A stretch of 64,000 bases of DNA from an uncultured Cryomorphaceae bacterium (GCA_902614915.1 CACMMX010000006.1:20267-84266); one strand, 5' to 3'; numbered from the stretch's first letter, positions 1 through 10,923 are shown. Numbers and translations: made by a program. The notes: generated by a model not told the origin, from the letters alone.

Positions 1-2
1 GG

Positions 3-302
3 ATTGATGGCGAGACCGGTGTTTGGATGGATGAAGGAACTCCATTTGTTCGTAAGCTTTGTGCTATGGGTGTCAAAGCTTCTAGATGGACCACAATGCA
101 TGGCTTTGCGCTAAATGTGAATGTAAATTTGAGCCACTTTGATTATATCGTACCTTGTGGGATATCTGATAAAAAGGTTACCTCTTTGAACGTGGAATTA
201 GGCAGAGATGTAGATCTTAATGAGGTAAAAGACAAGATTAAATTTTATTTTCAAAAGCAGTTTAACTGCGCATTCATTCCTGCTAAGTACCTATTCAAAT
301 GA
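3..302 (+). CDS. lipB: Lipoyl(octanoyl) transferase LipB, C-terminal part (5' truncated by window start)
   Basis: Frame open from base 3 ([40 protein letters not shown]...FDYIVPCGI), typical LipB C-terminal motifs. Confidence 0.9.
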   Translation: MDGETGVWMDEGTPFVRKLCAMGVKASRWTTMHGFALNVNVNLSHFDYIVPCGISDKKVTSLNVELGRDVDLNEVKDKIKFYFQKQFNCAFIPAKYLFK

Positions 303-1429
303 AGAGTCTAAAAAGAGTTGTTGTCATAATAGCTGTGCTTTTTGTAGCGGTAAAGCTGTCTCCTTACGAGTATTTGATCAAAGGGGTTAAACATACCTAT
401 CTCAAAGGATATACGACTGCTCACCTTTACGATCGCAAGTATTTTGACCAGCGTGAAATACCTGCAACTCTCCCTAAAAAACTTCCTGTTTCTGATTCAA
501 TATCTCTTTCTGTTGATGATGAATTAAGAGCTTTGTTAGAGAGAACAGGCACTAAAGGCTTATTGGTGCTTCAAAAAGATGAGCTTGTATTTGAAGAATA
601 TTGGGACGAGCACGATACGGCGACCATTTCAAACGGTTTTTCTTGTGCAAAGTCGGTCATTATATTGCTCACACAAATTGCAATTCAAGACGGCTACATA
701 GCCTCTTGGGACGATCCAGTGACTGATTATATTCGGGAATATAAAATCCCAAAGGGTGTTGCTACCCCAACCTTGCGCCACCTTAGCAATATGACTGCGG
801 GTCTTCACTTTGACGAAAACTATAAAAACCCATTTAACAAAACTGCCAAACTGTATTATGGCGATGATATAGTTGAAACGACTTTAAATATTTCTCCGGG
901 TAAATATAAAACAGGTACGCAATGGGAATACCAAAGTGCTTGTACGCAACTACTTACCATCGCTCTGTCGCGAGCTGTCGGAGAAAGCATTTCCTCTTTC
1001 GCTAATCGCGAATTGTTTGCTAAGGTGGGTTTTGAGGTTCCTGCTACCTGGCATCTTGATCGTGCAGGTGGGCTTGAACTTGGATTCTGCTGTTTGAACG
1101 CAGCGATACGTGATTTTGCTAAATTAGGTATGCTCGTGAATAATGACGGGTATATTGATTCAAATTCCATTATTGATTCAGGTTTTATACGCGACGCTCA
1201 AATAGGTTACAATACCCCATACTATGGTCAAAGTTTTTGGATTTACCCTGAGGTTGAGGCACGTAATTCTGCTTTCCGCGGGTTTAACGGACAATTAATT
1301 ATTGTCCTTCCAGACGATGACATGATTATTATACGCGTAGGAGAAAAAGCCGGAGAACGATACGAACATGATTTTAGATCAATAGGCCGAGCGCTAATTA
1401 AACAGGCTGAGCGCTGGAATGCGAATTAA
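299..1429 (+). CDS. Serine hydrolase, beta-lactamase family (class C-like)
   Basis: SxxK motif in [10 protein letters not shown]-terminal signal/TM; overlaps lipB stop by 4 nt. Confidence 0.85.
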   Translation: MKSLKRVVVIIAVLFVAVKLSPYEYLIKGVKHTYLKGYTTAHLYDRKYFDQREIPATLPKKLPVSDSISLSVDDELRALLERTGTKGLLVLQKDELVFEEYWDEHDTATISNGFSCAKSVIILLTQIAIQDGYIASWDDPVTDYIREYKIPKGVATPTLRHLSNMTAGLHFDENYKNPFNKTAKLYYGDDIVETTLNISPGKYKTGTQWEYQSACTQLLTIALSRAVGESISSFANRELFAKVGFEVPATWHLDRAGGLELGFCCLNAAIRDFAKLGMLVNNDGYIDSNSIIDSGFIRDAQIGYNTPYYGQSFWIYPEVEARNSAFRGFNGQLIIVLPDDDMIIIRVGEKAGERYEHDFRSIGRALIKQAERWNAN

Positions 1430-1434
1430 TAACT

Positions 1435-2958
1435 ATGCTTGATTTGCTCCTAGATATTGAAGGGTTAAACATTTTTTTTGGAAAAGAGTGTGTGCTCTCA
1501 AATTTTGAATTACGAATTAACAAGGGCGAAATTGTTTCTGTTGTTGGGGAAAGTGGCTCAGGTAAGTCAGTTAGCGCGTTAATGAGCATGGGTTTACTGA
1601 GCGAATCGGCATCTGTGTCTTCAACAAGTGCATTCGTATTGGGAAACAGTATAGACGAACTAACACCTGCACAGTGGCGAAAGATTAGAGGCAAGGAAAT
1701 CGCAATGATTTTCCAAGATCCAATGACAGCTCTTCATCCTACTATGCGCATAGGAAAACAGATGGAGGAAGTTTTGGAAGTTCATACAGATATGAATTCG
1801 GTGCAACGAAAAGCTCGTATTGAAGAGGCTTTAGACGAGGTAGAAATTAAGGATGCTTTATGGTCGACCAAAAAATATCCACATGAATTGAGTGGTGGTC
1901 AGCGTCAACGGGTAGTAATTGCAATGGCAATGCTCTTGGAGCCCAAATTAATTATTGCTGATGAGCCAACAACAGCATTAGACAAGCAGGTTGAAGGTGT
2001 TGTCTTAAATCTTTTGAGCGATTTAGTAAGAAAAAAGAGTTGCGCTTTATGGTTTATCTCTCACGACTTAGAGTTGGTCGCTAATTTTTCTGATAGGGTT
2101 GTTGTTTTGTATCAGGGAAAAACAGTAGAGACAGGAAAAGCTAAAAGGGTGTTTAATAACCCTCAACATCCCTACACAAAAGGGCTTCTTGCCTGCAGGC
2201 CCCCAAAGAAAGGGCGGCCATTTCCCTTACCTGTATTGAATGACTTTCTTAGAAAAGGTAAAGCGCCAAAAACTTTTGATTTAGCTCAGACAACAAATGG
2301 AGAAACAGCGCTTGAAATCCGTGGATTGAGTATAGGATATAACGAAAAAAGAGGTCTGAAAACAAGAAAAAAATGGGTCGTAGAAAATGTGGACATAACC
2401 CTTCAGATTGGTGAAACCCTTGGCCTAATAGGTCCGTCGGGTAGCGGTAAAAGTAGTATTGGTCGGTCCGTAGTAGATTTAGTGCCTTCCGAGTATTCGA
2501 TAAGGAATTACAACGGTAATAAAAACCATATTCAATTCATATTTCAAGATCCTTCTTCTGCATTGAACCGGTGTCATTCTGTAGGCCAAATTTTAGATAA
2601 CGTTTTATTGCTTCATGAGCCGAAATTATCTTTAAAGGAAAGAAAAAAACGAGCGAGTGAATTGCTGAAAGAAGTGGGTTTGCGTGAATCAGATGTATCA
2701 AAGAAACCTCTAGACTTCTCTGGGGGTCAACGCCAACGTATTGGCATAGCAAGAGCTTTAGCGGCAAATCCTAAGGTGCTCATTTGTGATGAAAGCGTGA
2801 GTGCCCTGGATGTAAGCGTTCAAGCTCAAGTCTTAAACTTGCTGAATAAAATAAAAATAGATCGGGGCTTAAGTATGATTTTTATTTCCCACGACCCCAA
2901 TGTAATTCGTTACATGTGTGACCGCGTGCAGCATCTCTCGGTACCCCAGAAAGTCTAA
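1435..2958 (+). CDS. ABC transporter ATP-binding protein with two fused ATPase domains (dipeptide/oligopeptide DppDF/YejF type)
   Basis: Two Walker A (GESGSGKS, GPSGSGKS), two LSGGQRQR/FSGGQRQR signatures, two Walker B and H-loops. Confidence 0.92.
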   Translation: MLDLLLDIEGLNIFFGKECVLSNFELRINKGEIVSVVGESGSGKSVSALMSMGLLSESASVSSTSAFVLGNSIDELTPAQWRKIRGKEIAMIFQDPMTALHPTMRIGKQMEEVLEVHTDMNSVQRKARIEEALDEVEIKDALWSTKKYPHELSGGQRQRVVIAMAMLLEPKLIIADEPTTALDKQVEGVVLNLLSDLVRKKSCALWFISHDLELVANFSDRVVVLYQGKTVETGKAKRVFNNPQHPYTKGLLACRPPKKGRPFPLPVLNDFLRKGKAPKTFDLAQTTNGETALEIRGLSIGYNEKRGLKTRKKWVVENVDITLQIGETLGLIGPSGSGKSSIGRSVVDLVPSEYSIRNYNGNKNHIQFIFQDPSSALNRCHSVGQILDNVLLLHEPKLSLKERKKRASELLKEVGLRESDVSKKPLDFSGGQRQRIGIARALAANPKVLICDESVSALDVSVQAQVLNLLNKIKIDRGLSMIFISHDPNVIRYMCDRVQHLSVPQKV

Positions 2959-3033
2959 TTATCGCATTTTCCATGTCTTCGTATTGACGTTTACTCAACC
3001 AAGAGATAACATTCAAGCAAAATGCAACCATAT

Positions 3034-3288
3034 CTAATTGATTGCTCCAAGAACACGTTTTATAAAACCATTTAGCGCTTCTTTTTTGGCGGTTCCGGAT
3101 AAAATTTCTTTCTGTACTTCAACAGCTCCATATAAGTTAGAAACAAGCTCTCCAATAACCTCCATTTCTTCATCTTTTAGGGTGGGCAAATCTGCTAAAG
3201 ATTCCAATACCTCAATTGTTTCATGGAGGTAGTCAATATCGTTCTTTTCGATGAAATCAACGAAATGTTTTATAAATGGGATTTTCAT
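3034..3288 (-). CDS. Small Bacteroidota protein, DUF6952-like
   Basis: 84 aa starting MKIPFIKHFVD...; resembles the DUF6952 family by N-terminus and length. Confidence 0.5.
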   Translation of the reverse strand: MKIPFIKHFVDFIEKNDIDYLHETIEVLESLADLPTLKDEEMEVIGELVSNLYGAVEVQKEILSGTAKKEALNGFIKRVLGAIN

Positions 3289-3497
3289 AAACTAAAGTTT
3301 GATTAAAAATAATGAGTCGCATCATAACATCAATGTAGCATTAATTGATTTTGACAATTATCAAACTATTCAAAGCTATGATTTAAACAATAAGTTGAAC
3401 GGCTATATTTTTTGGTTAAAAATAGATGAGTTGTTGTTATAATATTTAATCGTATTATGGGGTAGCCTGTGTACCTTAGACTGAAAATAAGTATAGT

Positions 3498-6269
3498 ATG
3501 AAATTTTGCCAGATAAAGAGAGGGAGTCTTTTGATATTATTCGTTTTTATTGTGCAATTCCTTAATGCGCAAATACTTAATATCACTCCAGCTTTTCCTT
3601 CACAGAATGATACGGTTACAATCATTTATGACGCATCTGAGGGTAACGGATCTTTAGTTGGCTACGTACCTATTTATGCGCATGCAGGATTGATAACGAA
3701 TCAAAGCACGTCTCCGACCGATTGGAAACATGTCCAAGGGAATTGGGGAACGGCAGACCCCAAAGTTTTTATGACTCCACTAGGCAACAACCGACATAAA
3801 TTGGAGTTCCATATGCCAACGTTCTATGGTTTTGGTGCTGCTGTATCTGTCCAAAAAATGGCATTTGTTTTTAGAAACGCGAGCGGAACGGTAGTTGGCC
3901 GGTCTTCAGATGGATCAGATATTTACTACGATGTTTATCCTGCTAATTCTGGATTGTTGGCTCAGTTTTTAAAACCAGAAAATACAGTTTTAATTGCTCC
4001 AACGGATTCTTTAGAGTGTATTATCGCTGCCTCCAAATTCTGCGAGATGAAGGTTTATGATAATGGTAACTTAGTCTTTCAAGACTCTTCAAAGCAACAG
4101 ACGTTTTATTTAGGTGACACTACACCAGGGTTACACACAGTGGTTCTTGAAGCAAGTAATTCGGTGGGTAGTGTTTTTGATACCATATACTATGCAGTTG
4201 AACCTCCTTTAGACGTGGCCTCTTTACCTGGTGGAATGGAGATGGGCCTTACGGAACTTAACGATACAACGGTGTTTTTTAAGCTTTATGCGCCCGGTAA
4301 AAACAGGGTTTATGTTTTAACATCACTAAACGATTACTTGCCTGAATCTCAAAACGCTATGATTAGAACCCCTGGAGGGGCTTGGTGGTTTAAAGAATTC
4401 ACTGTTCCTGCTGGCCAGCCGTTTTCTTATCAATACTTGATAAATGGTAATTTAAGAGTGGCAGACCCGTTTTCAACACAAATATTAGATCCTTGGAATG
4501 ATGGTTATATTTCGTCATCCACCTACCCTAATTTACCCCCTTATCCTGCAGGTAAGACAACAGGAAACGTTTCTTTGTATCAAACCGCAAAACCACCTTA
4601 TCAATGGAAAAATAGTACTTTCCAAGCACCTAATAAAGAAGACCTCATAATCTATGAATTACTTCTTAGAGATTTTGTAACCTCTAGAAACTACCAAACA
4701 CTTATTGACACCCTTGATTATATTTCAAGATTGGGTATTAACGCGATTGAGTTGATGCCAAATTCCGAGTTTGAAGGTAATCTTTCTTGGGGCTATAATA
4801 CATCTTTTCATATGGCGCTAGACAAATATTATGGAACGCCAGATAAATTTAAGGAGTTCGTAGACAGTTGTCATTCGAGAGGAATAGCGGTAATTACAGA
4901 CCAAGTGTTCAATCACGCCTATGGTCAGAACCCGATAGCTCAAATGTGGTGGGATAGCCCGAATAATCGGCCTGCCGCAAACAACCCCTATATGAATCAG
5001 AACTGCCCGCATCCACCAAATTGTTGGGGAAACGACTTTAATCACTACGTACAACCAACTAGGGATTATATGGACAGAATCAATACGTACTGGATTGAAG
5101 AATTTAAGATTGATGGTATTCGATTTGATTTTACAAAAGGATTCACTAATAATTCCAACGCAGACAATTACGATGCCGGACGGATTGCAGAGTTGAAGCG
5201 ATTAGCAAATCAATTGTGGTCTGTAGACAATGATTTTTATGTTATTCTCGAGCATTGGGGGCCGAATAACGAGGAGAAAGAACTAAGCGATCATGGTATG
5301 TTACTTTGGGGGAACGCGGTGCACCAATATCATGAGGCTGCTATGGGATACACTGCAGATAGCGATTTTAAATGGGGTGTTTACAAAGAAAGAGGCTGGA
5401 GCAATAAACACTTAATTACCTATTCAGAAAGTCACGATGAAGAAAGGTCTGCTTATAAGATTAAGACTTTTGGAAATTCTAGTGGTGGGTACAATACCAC
5501 TAACCTGGCAACTATGGTGGACCGTAAAATTTTAACTAATGCGTTCCTCTTCACTATACCCGGTCCTAAAATGACCTATATGTTTGAAGAATTGGGCTAT
5601 GATAAATCCATTAATGACCCCTGTAGAATATGTGAAAAGTCTATACTTTGGTCGTATTATGCCAATTCACATCGCCACAGACTGTATAGGTATACAGCGG
5701 CATTGATTAATATGCGTAATAAATATGGGGTGTTTAAGACAAATAATTTTACCTATGCGTTTAATGGAGGTTCAAAACGAATAAACCTCAGCGTTCAAGA
5801 TACCAATGCCACTGTGGTGGGTAATTTCAGGGTAACCCCTGGAGACGTTTATCCCAATTTTCAGCATACAGGAACTTGGTATGACTTTTTTACTGGTGAC
5901 AGCATAGTGGTAACAAACACAACTGCACCTTTGTGGTATCAGCCAGGGGAGTGGCATGTGTATACAGACGTAAATCTCGGTAAAGCATCGATGATTGGTT
6001 TGGACGAAATCACCGGTTTAGAATCTAAAACAGTAATCTTTCCTAACCCAAGCAATGGAATAGTAAACCTTCTAGTTGATTCAGAAGAAGAAGTAGCAGT
6101 AAATTATAGTCTTTATGATTCAATGGGCCGTGAGGTAAAGAAGGGCTGTTATATTGCCTCGAAACATGGGACAGAAGCCTTGATGCTGAATCAGTTCCCT
6201 TCAGGGGTATATGTTTTAAAAGTGCAGTATGGGTTAGAAGTCCACATAGAACGTATTATGATCGAATAG
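3498..6269 (+). CDS. Alpha-amylase family (GH13) secreted glycosidase with T9SS type A C-terminal sorting domain
   Basis: Signal peptide; GH13 motifs (DQVFNHAYG, DGIRFDFTKGF, ESHDEERS); C-terminal PNPSNG...YDSMGREV...GVYVLKV. Confidence 0.92.
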   Translation: MKFCQIKRGSLLILFVFIVQFLNAQILNITPAFPSQNDTVTIIYDASEGNGSLVGYVPIYAHAGLITNQSTSPTDWKHVQGNWGTADPKVFMTPLGNNRHKLEFHMPTFYGFGAAVSVQKMAFVFRNASGTVVGRSSDGSDIYYDVYPANSGLLAQFLKPENTVLIAPTDSLECIIAASKFCEMKVYDNGNLVFQDSSKQQTFYLGDTTPGLHTVVLEASNSVGSVFDTIYYAVEPPLDVASLPGGMEMGLTELNDTTVFFKLYAPGKNRVYVLTSLNDYLPESQNAMIRTPGGAWWFKEFTVPAGQPFSYQYLINGNLRVADPFSTQILDPWNDGYISSSTYPNLPPYPAGKTTGNVSLYQTAKPPYQWKNSTFQAPNKEDLIIYELLLRDFVTSRNYQTLIDTLDYISRLGINAIELMPNSEFEGNLSWGYNTSFHMALDKYYGTPDKFKEFVDSCHSRGIAVITDQVFNHAYGQNPIAQMWWDSPNNRPAANNPYMNQNCPHPPNCWGNDFNHYVQPTRDYMDRINTYWIEEFKIDGIRFDFTKGFTNNSNADNYDAGRIAELKRLANQLWSVDNDFYVILEHWGPNNEEKELSDHGMLLWGNAVHQYHEAAMGYTADSDFKWGVYKERGWSNKHLITYSESHDEERSAYKIKTFGNSSGGYNTTNLATMVDRKILTNAFLFTIPGPKMTYMFEELGYDKSINDPCRICEKSILWSYYANSHRHRLYRYTAALINMRNKYGVFKTNNFTYAFNGGSKRINLSVQDTNATVVGNFRVTPGDVYPNFQHTGTWYDFFTGDSIVVTNTTAPLWYQPGEWHVYTDVNLGKASMIGLDEITGLESKTVIFPNPSNGIVNLLVDSEEEVAVNYSLYDSMGREVKKGCYIASKHGTEALMLNQFPSGVYVLKVQYGLEVHIERIMIE

Positions 6270-6329
6270 CTTCAGGCCTAGAAGTTATTGTGACCAACTT
6301 CCTTATGCTGTTTCATAGTCTTGGTTTTT

Positions 6330-8204
6330 TTAAGACAGCGGTGGTTTTAGGCTCAACTTAGAAAGTTTGTTATAAATAGCATTGGCTTCAGCTAAAAGTT
6401 CAGTGTTTTTGACTTTTATAGGTTTATCTTTCTTATCGAATACTTTAATTCCGCTAAGATTAAGCGTGATTGAAAGTTTTGATTGAATTAAATTCAAGAC
6501 ACCTTTCGGGTTTTGTAAAAAGTCTTCATATAGAATGAAGAATAAATTATCAAGCGGCTTAACTTCTTGATAATAATTAACCCATCTCTCTAGCCAAAAA
6601 TCAAGGTCTTTTTCTTGATATTTTTCCATTTCTTTTCCATTAAAAATAAAAGGTAGCTCACTTTCGCCAAATTCATGGTGACCAAGCCAATCCATATATT
6701 CTTTCACAAAAGGGTCTGTTTTTTGCTGGATGCAAAAACTTTCGTGTTGAACCATCAGACTGTAGGCATGTTGCAAAGGATTTCGTATTAACATAAATAC
6801 CGCAAGATCCGTATTGAGATCCATCAATGACTTTAATCTGAGTAAAGCGTTGTTATTCTTTGATAGATATAATTCTTTGCCCGAAATGCTGTTTTGGTAT
6901 CGCCTGTAAAGTTGATTCTCTTCATGCGTTAATTGGTGCTCTAAAAGGCCGTCTTTAGTAATGTAAGAGTCATTTTTAAGGACCTTAAAGAAATACTCTT
7001 CAAGCGCTTCTATACTAGACAAACCAATTTTTATTCCGTCACCATGAGCACGTTCTGAGCTTTCGGTCTTCTTCCTAGGCTTGTAAAATTTTCCCCATAT
7101 TTTTGGGGCTAAAAGAAGGGGCATATTGCTATAATCTAAGGATGCGAAAGGACCACTCTTGGCAAGCTCCATAGTAAGAGCTGTAGTCCCTGACCGCGCT
7201 AGTCCAGTAATCAGAACACGAGAATAATCACCTCGAATAGAAGCGTCGATTCCAATATTCTTGATTTGAATAGCAAGAAGCTTTCGGCCAATGTGATAGT
7301 TGTCCAATATTAAGCGGTGAAAAAGCTTTGAAAGTTCGCTGTAAGCACTATGTGATTTTTTGCGAAATATGAACGGAATAATTGAACCAACACTTAATAG
7401 GACGAGCGTCAAGCTTGAATTAAACACACCTTCAATAAGTGTTTTGGGAACCACCCAGCCTAATACATAAACGTCCAAAAAAATAATCCCTAGACTTCCT
7501 AAAAGTCTTATAAGTGTTAAGGTTGTTTTCCTCGACGCTGCATTCATGGCAGTTATCTTAGTAGCGTCATGTGCCGGTGCAACAAGAACATTAAGTAGTG
7601 CAACACTCGTGGTGGCTGTTTCAAAGAATAGGTTCTTCATCCATAAGATACTTTGGCCTAAAAGTAATCCGCCGCATACCGGGCTGAAATAGGCAATTAG
7701 TTGCCTTTGTTTGACAGCAGATAGAATGTCGATTGAAGATATTTTTAAAAATAGAACAGCAATAATAGAACACAATAAAAGTATATTCAGTGGACTGAAA
7801 GACAAGGAATTTAGCAAGGCAGAATACGAACCTTTAATCTTTCTTTTGCTCCGTAAAACGTATAATATGGATGCAGCAATGGTTATTATAACAATGATTG
7901 CTGCCCACAAAGGCAAACCTTGTATATTGTGGCTGTGCTTTTCGTTTAATTTATTTCCAATAAGTAATGGATTGAATGTAATAATTATGGTGAGTGCCGT
8001 AAGAAGGGGGATATAAAATCCCCAGGGCAAAGAGGAAGAGGATGGCTTGTTTTTTGTTTTTTCGGCAACATATTTTGGCGCTCGAAACAAACTGTACCAT
8101 AAGCGGTACCCGAAAGAGAAAACAATCAATATTAATATAAGAGTGATTAGAACGGCTGCTCCTAAACCTAGCCCAGGACCAATATAAAGTAATGTACTAA
8201 ACAA
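6330..8204 (-). CDS. Polytopic membrane protein fused to a C-terminal sulfotransferase domain
   Basis: N-terminal ~290 aa with multiple hydrophobic segments; then RVLITGLARSGTTAL (5'-PSB-like) and FMLIRNPLQHAYSL (3'-PB-like) motifs. Confidence 0.8.
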   Translation of the reverse strand: MFSTLLYIGPGLGLGAAVLITLILILIVFSFGYRLWYSLFRAPKYVAEKTKNKPSSSSLPWGFYIPLLTALTIIITFNPLLIGNKLNEKHSHNIQGLPLWAAIIVIITIAASILYVLRSKRKIKGSYSALLNSLSFSPLNILLLCSIIAVLFLKISSIDILSAVKQRQLIAYFSPVCGGLLLGQSILWMKNLFFETATTSVALLNVLVAPAHDATKITAMNAASRKTTLTLIRLLGSLGIIFLDVYVLGWVVPKTLIEGVFNSSLTLVLLSVGSIIPFIFRKKSHSAYSELSKLFHRLILDNYHIGRKLLAIQIKNIGIDASIRGDYSRVLITGLARSGTTALTMELAKSGPFASLDYSNMPLLLAPKIWGKFYKPRKKTESSERAHGDGIKIGLSSIEALEEYFFKVLKNDSYITKDGLLEHQLTHEENQLYRRYQNSISGKELYLSKNNNALLRLKSLMDLNTDLAVFMLIRNPLQHAYSLMVQHESFCIQQKTDPFVKEYMDWLGHHEFGESELPFIFNGKEMEKYQEKDLDFWLERWVNYYQEVKPLDNLFFILYEDFLQNPKGVLNLIQSKLSITLNLSGIKVFDKKDKPIKVKNTELLAEANAIYNKLSKLSLKPPLS

Positions 8205-8355
8205 AGATTTCGCGTTTGAGAATGCAAAATAAACTACTTATTATTAATTACGATACCCCAGCCAATTAGAAATTCGTGTATTTAATAAGAGTTGAATAAA
8301 TCGTTAATTTTCTTGAAAATTTAAACCATATATTCGTCGAGAATAAATCTATCCT

Positions 8356-8952
8356 ATGTCTGAACTAACTTATATATCCTCCACTATGTTTTTCAAGTTT
8401 GCTTTAATGGTGGTTTATAATCTTATACAGCTAGTGATAGTGAGCCGTCATAATAGAACTACACGAACTAACGTGAGTAGCTTTTTCATAATAGCGGTTG
8501 TGGTATTTTTCCTGTCATATGTCTTGAGCACCTTTGAGATGCAAATTGGGCTTGCTATTGGAATGTTTGCGATTTTTGGAATAATTCGCTACCGTACTGA
8601 GACACTAAGGCCACAAGAAATGACCTATTTGTTTGCCTCTCTAGGAATAGCTGTGATTAACGCTTTGAGCTCTGAAACCATAGGCTCTAGTGAGTTAATT
8701 TTAATTAATGGAATCGTTTTGGCTTGTATTTATGTTCTTGAAAAATTTCTCTTAAATAGGCGGGAAGAAACAGGTCCAACCACTAAAAAAGTTACCGTGG
8801 TAATAGCAACAAAAGATTTAACAAAAGATTACGTAGACGAAAGGGTTAAAGAGCTTGCAGAAACTCTTGGAGTTAATGTGATTAAGTTTCATATTTCAAA
8901 AGTCGACCATTCAGAGGGTACAGCTCAGATAAACGTTACTTATGAAATTTAA
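8356..8952 (+). CDS. DUF4956 family membrane protein
   Basis: TM segments and FGIIRYRTETLRPQEMTYLFASLGIAVINAL, typical of DUF4956. Confidence 0.8.
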   Translation: MSELTYISSTMFFKFALMVVYNLIQLVIVSRHNRTTRTNVSSFFIIAVVVFFLSYVLSTFEMQIGLAIGMFAIFGIIRYRTETLRPQEMTYLFASLGIAVINALSSETIGSSELILINGIVLACIYVLEKFLLNRREETGPTTKKVTVVIATKDLTKDYVDERVKELAETLGVNVIKFHISKVDHSEGTAQINVTYEI

Positions 8953-9601
8953 ATTTCTTATAGTTTTTTTACTTGGGTTTTGTGGATCATTCTTATTTGC
9001 GCAGTCAGGAGACTCTATAATTAGCCCAAGATTATGGACAAAGGTTACTTATCGATATAAGCCTGCAAAGAAATTAAAAATTGACCTCAGTACTATGTTT
9101 AGAGACGTACGGGGTGAGGACGGCAAGAATACTTTGATTTCTGAAGCTCAAATTAATATTGAACAAAGTAAAAGATTGACAATTGCTCTGGAAATGAGGC
9201 ATTACTCAATTTTTGTTGACGAAGGCGTTAATCAACGTTGGCGAGCTAGACTTTCGGCAATAAAATCTTTTAAAATTGGTAAGGATGATTATTCGATTCG
9301 TCTTGGCGCTCAGCACAGAGAAATAATTTCAGGAGAAGGTTCGAAGAGGGCGGACGCAAGGCTTCAAGCTGATTATACCAAGAATATAAAAAATTGGAAA
9401 TGGGATCCAACAATATTTTCAGAATATATAGGATCTTTTTATTCTGAAGAAACAAACAATAAAAGTAGTCGCCTTCGGTTAGGTGTCGAGACCGACAATA
9501 AGGTGGCAGGAGGTAAGTTAGCTATTGGCTATTTTTATCAACATGACTTTACAGAGTCGGCAGTTCATTTCAACACAGTATCTATAGGTTATCGTTTTTG
9601 A
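8942..9601 (+). CDS. DUF2490-like outer-membrane beta-barrel protein
   Basis: Signal peptide, 219 aa, alternating beta pattern, terminal aromatic IGYRF; overlaps the DUF4956 gene by 11 nt. Confidence 0.7.
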   Translation: MKFKFLIVFLLGFCGSFLFAQSGDSIISPRLWTKVTYRYKPAKKLKIDLSTMFRDVRGEDGKNTLISEAQINIEQSKRLTIALEMRHYSIFVDEGVNQRWRARLSAIKSFKIGKDDYSIRLGAQHREIISGEGSKRADARLQADYTKNIKNWKWDPTIFSEYIGSFYSEETNNKSSRLRLGVETDNKVAGGKLAIGYFYQHDFTESAVHFNTVSIGYRF

Positions 9602-9663
9602 TTTAAAGAGGCAGGCTCTGACACTTTTTAAGATAGAATCACGTTGTAACAAAAATATCAGGC

Positions 9664-10791
9664 TTAGACTTCGAGTAGTTCCGCCAATGTTTTGCCAACC
9701 CCGGCACCAATAGCTATGCCCATTCCTCCTAAGCGTATTCCGGCCACTAAATGAGGGTTTATTCGTTTAATTATCGGCTTTTTAGTTTCTCCAAAAGCCA
9801 TTATTCCAGACCAAGATTGATCTATTTTTATGTTGGCTTCAGACCCAAATAGTGTGCGAAGGTCCGACATTAAAGAGGCTTCTATTTTCTTGTTTATTCC
9901 ATTTTCGAGAGTATTTTCCTCTTCCTGGTCTAAGTGCCTACCTCCACCTATCAACAGGCGGTTGTTAATAGTCCTGAAGTAGTTAAATCCTTCGTGGTAA
10001 TGAAAGGAGCCTTTCCAGTTGAAAGCCTTGTTCGGCTTACTCAGTAAAATTATTCCTCGTCCAGGTTTTACATTTTCCTCTGGTAAAAAGTTTTTGCTAA
10101 AAGCATTTGTACACAATGCTACTTGTGCCGCAATTAATTCAATACTTCCGCTCAGAGTTTTAACAAGCACTTTTTTCCCCTGGGCGTAATTTTTGACCTT
10201 TAATACCTCGGATTGCGTAAAGCTAACAACACCAGCTTTAGACACTTTTTCTTGTAATGCAGCAATCATTTTACCGGTATGAATAGTTCCTTCAAGCTTG
10301 TTTTTTATCATGCACTTCACCTTTGATGTGAAGCCAAATCGATTTTTAGAAACAATAGAATAGGGCCTTTCTCCTAGGAAGGGCTCCAAGAGTGTATTGA
10401 AGAAATCAATACGCTGCTGGTCGGGTGAGCTAAAGCAAACTTCGTACCCACCAACTTCCTCGTATTCTATAGCCTTATCACCTAATTCTTGCCGCAATAA
10501 TTGCAAACCGTTATAGCGTTCCATAACAAGCGAAGCGGCTTGTAATGAGCCTAAATTTTTCAGATCATTTTCTAGTTCCGAGATTGATCCAAAGCAAGCA
10601 AAACCGGCATTTTTTGTAGACGCTCCCTCTGGGAAAAGGCCCTTTTCTAAAATAGCGACCCTGTGTCCAGGATATCGTTTTGAATAAAATAGTGCCGTAA
10701 ATAGACCAACAACTCCGCTGCCGACAACGATTAAATCAAAGTGGCGTAATGATGCTTTTTCCCAATAGCTTAACACGTTTTTTTTTGGCAT
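9664..10791 (-). CDS. FAD-dependent oxidoreductase (DAO family)
   Basis: DLIVVGSGVVGLFTALFYSKRYPGHRVAILEKG dinucleotide-binding motif. Confidence 0.9.
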   Translation of the reverse strand: MPKKNVLSYWEKASLRHFDLIVVGSGVVGLFTALFYSKRYPGHRVAILEKGLFPEGASTKNAGFACFGSISELENDLKNLGSLQAASLVMERYNGLQLLRQELGDKAIEYEEVGGYEVCFSSPDQQRIDFFNTLLEPFLGERPYSIVSKNRFGFTSKVKCMIKNKLEGTIHTGKMIAALQEKVSKAGVVSFTQSEVLKVKNYAQGKKVLVKTLSGSIELIAAQVALCTNAFSKNFLPEENVKPGRGIILLSKPNKAFNWKGSFHYHEGFNYFRTINNRLLIGGGRHLDQEEENTLENGINKKIEASLMSDLRTLFGSEANIKIDQSWSGIMAFGETKKPIIKRINPHLVAGIRLGGMGIAIGAGVGKTLAELLEV

Positions 10792-10923
10792 ACTTCAAGG
10801 TAGCTTAAATCAACTGCAAAATGACAAATTTCAAGATGTTGGTTTCAACACAAGCTATCTGCGCAACTTTTTGATCTTGTAGCACATTAAAAATTAGTAA
10901 TTCAAGAGATTCTGCTATCGGGG

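Noticed and set aside
856-1694. Antisense ORFs 856..1170 and 1398..1694
   Set aside because: They lie opposite strongly supported CDSs (serine hydrolase, ABC ATPase) and have low-complexity, non-protein-like translations.
2945-3020. Possible short minus-strand ORF (MVAFCLNVISWLSKRQYEDMENAIIRL...) overlapping the ABC gene end
   Set aside because: Extends antisense into the ABC ATPase with no family recognised; too weak to call a gene.
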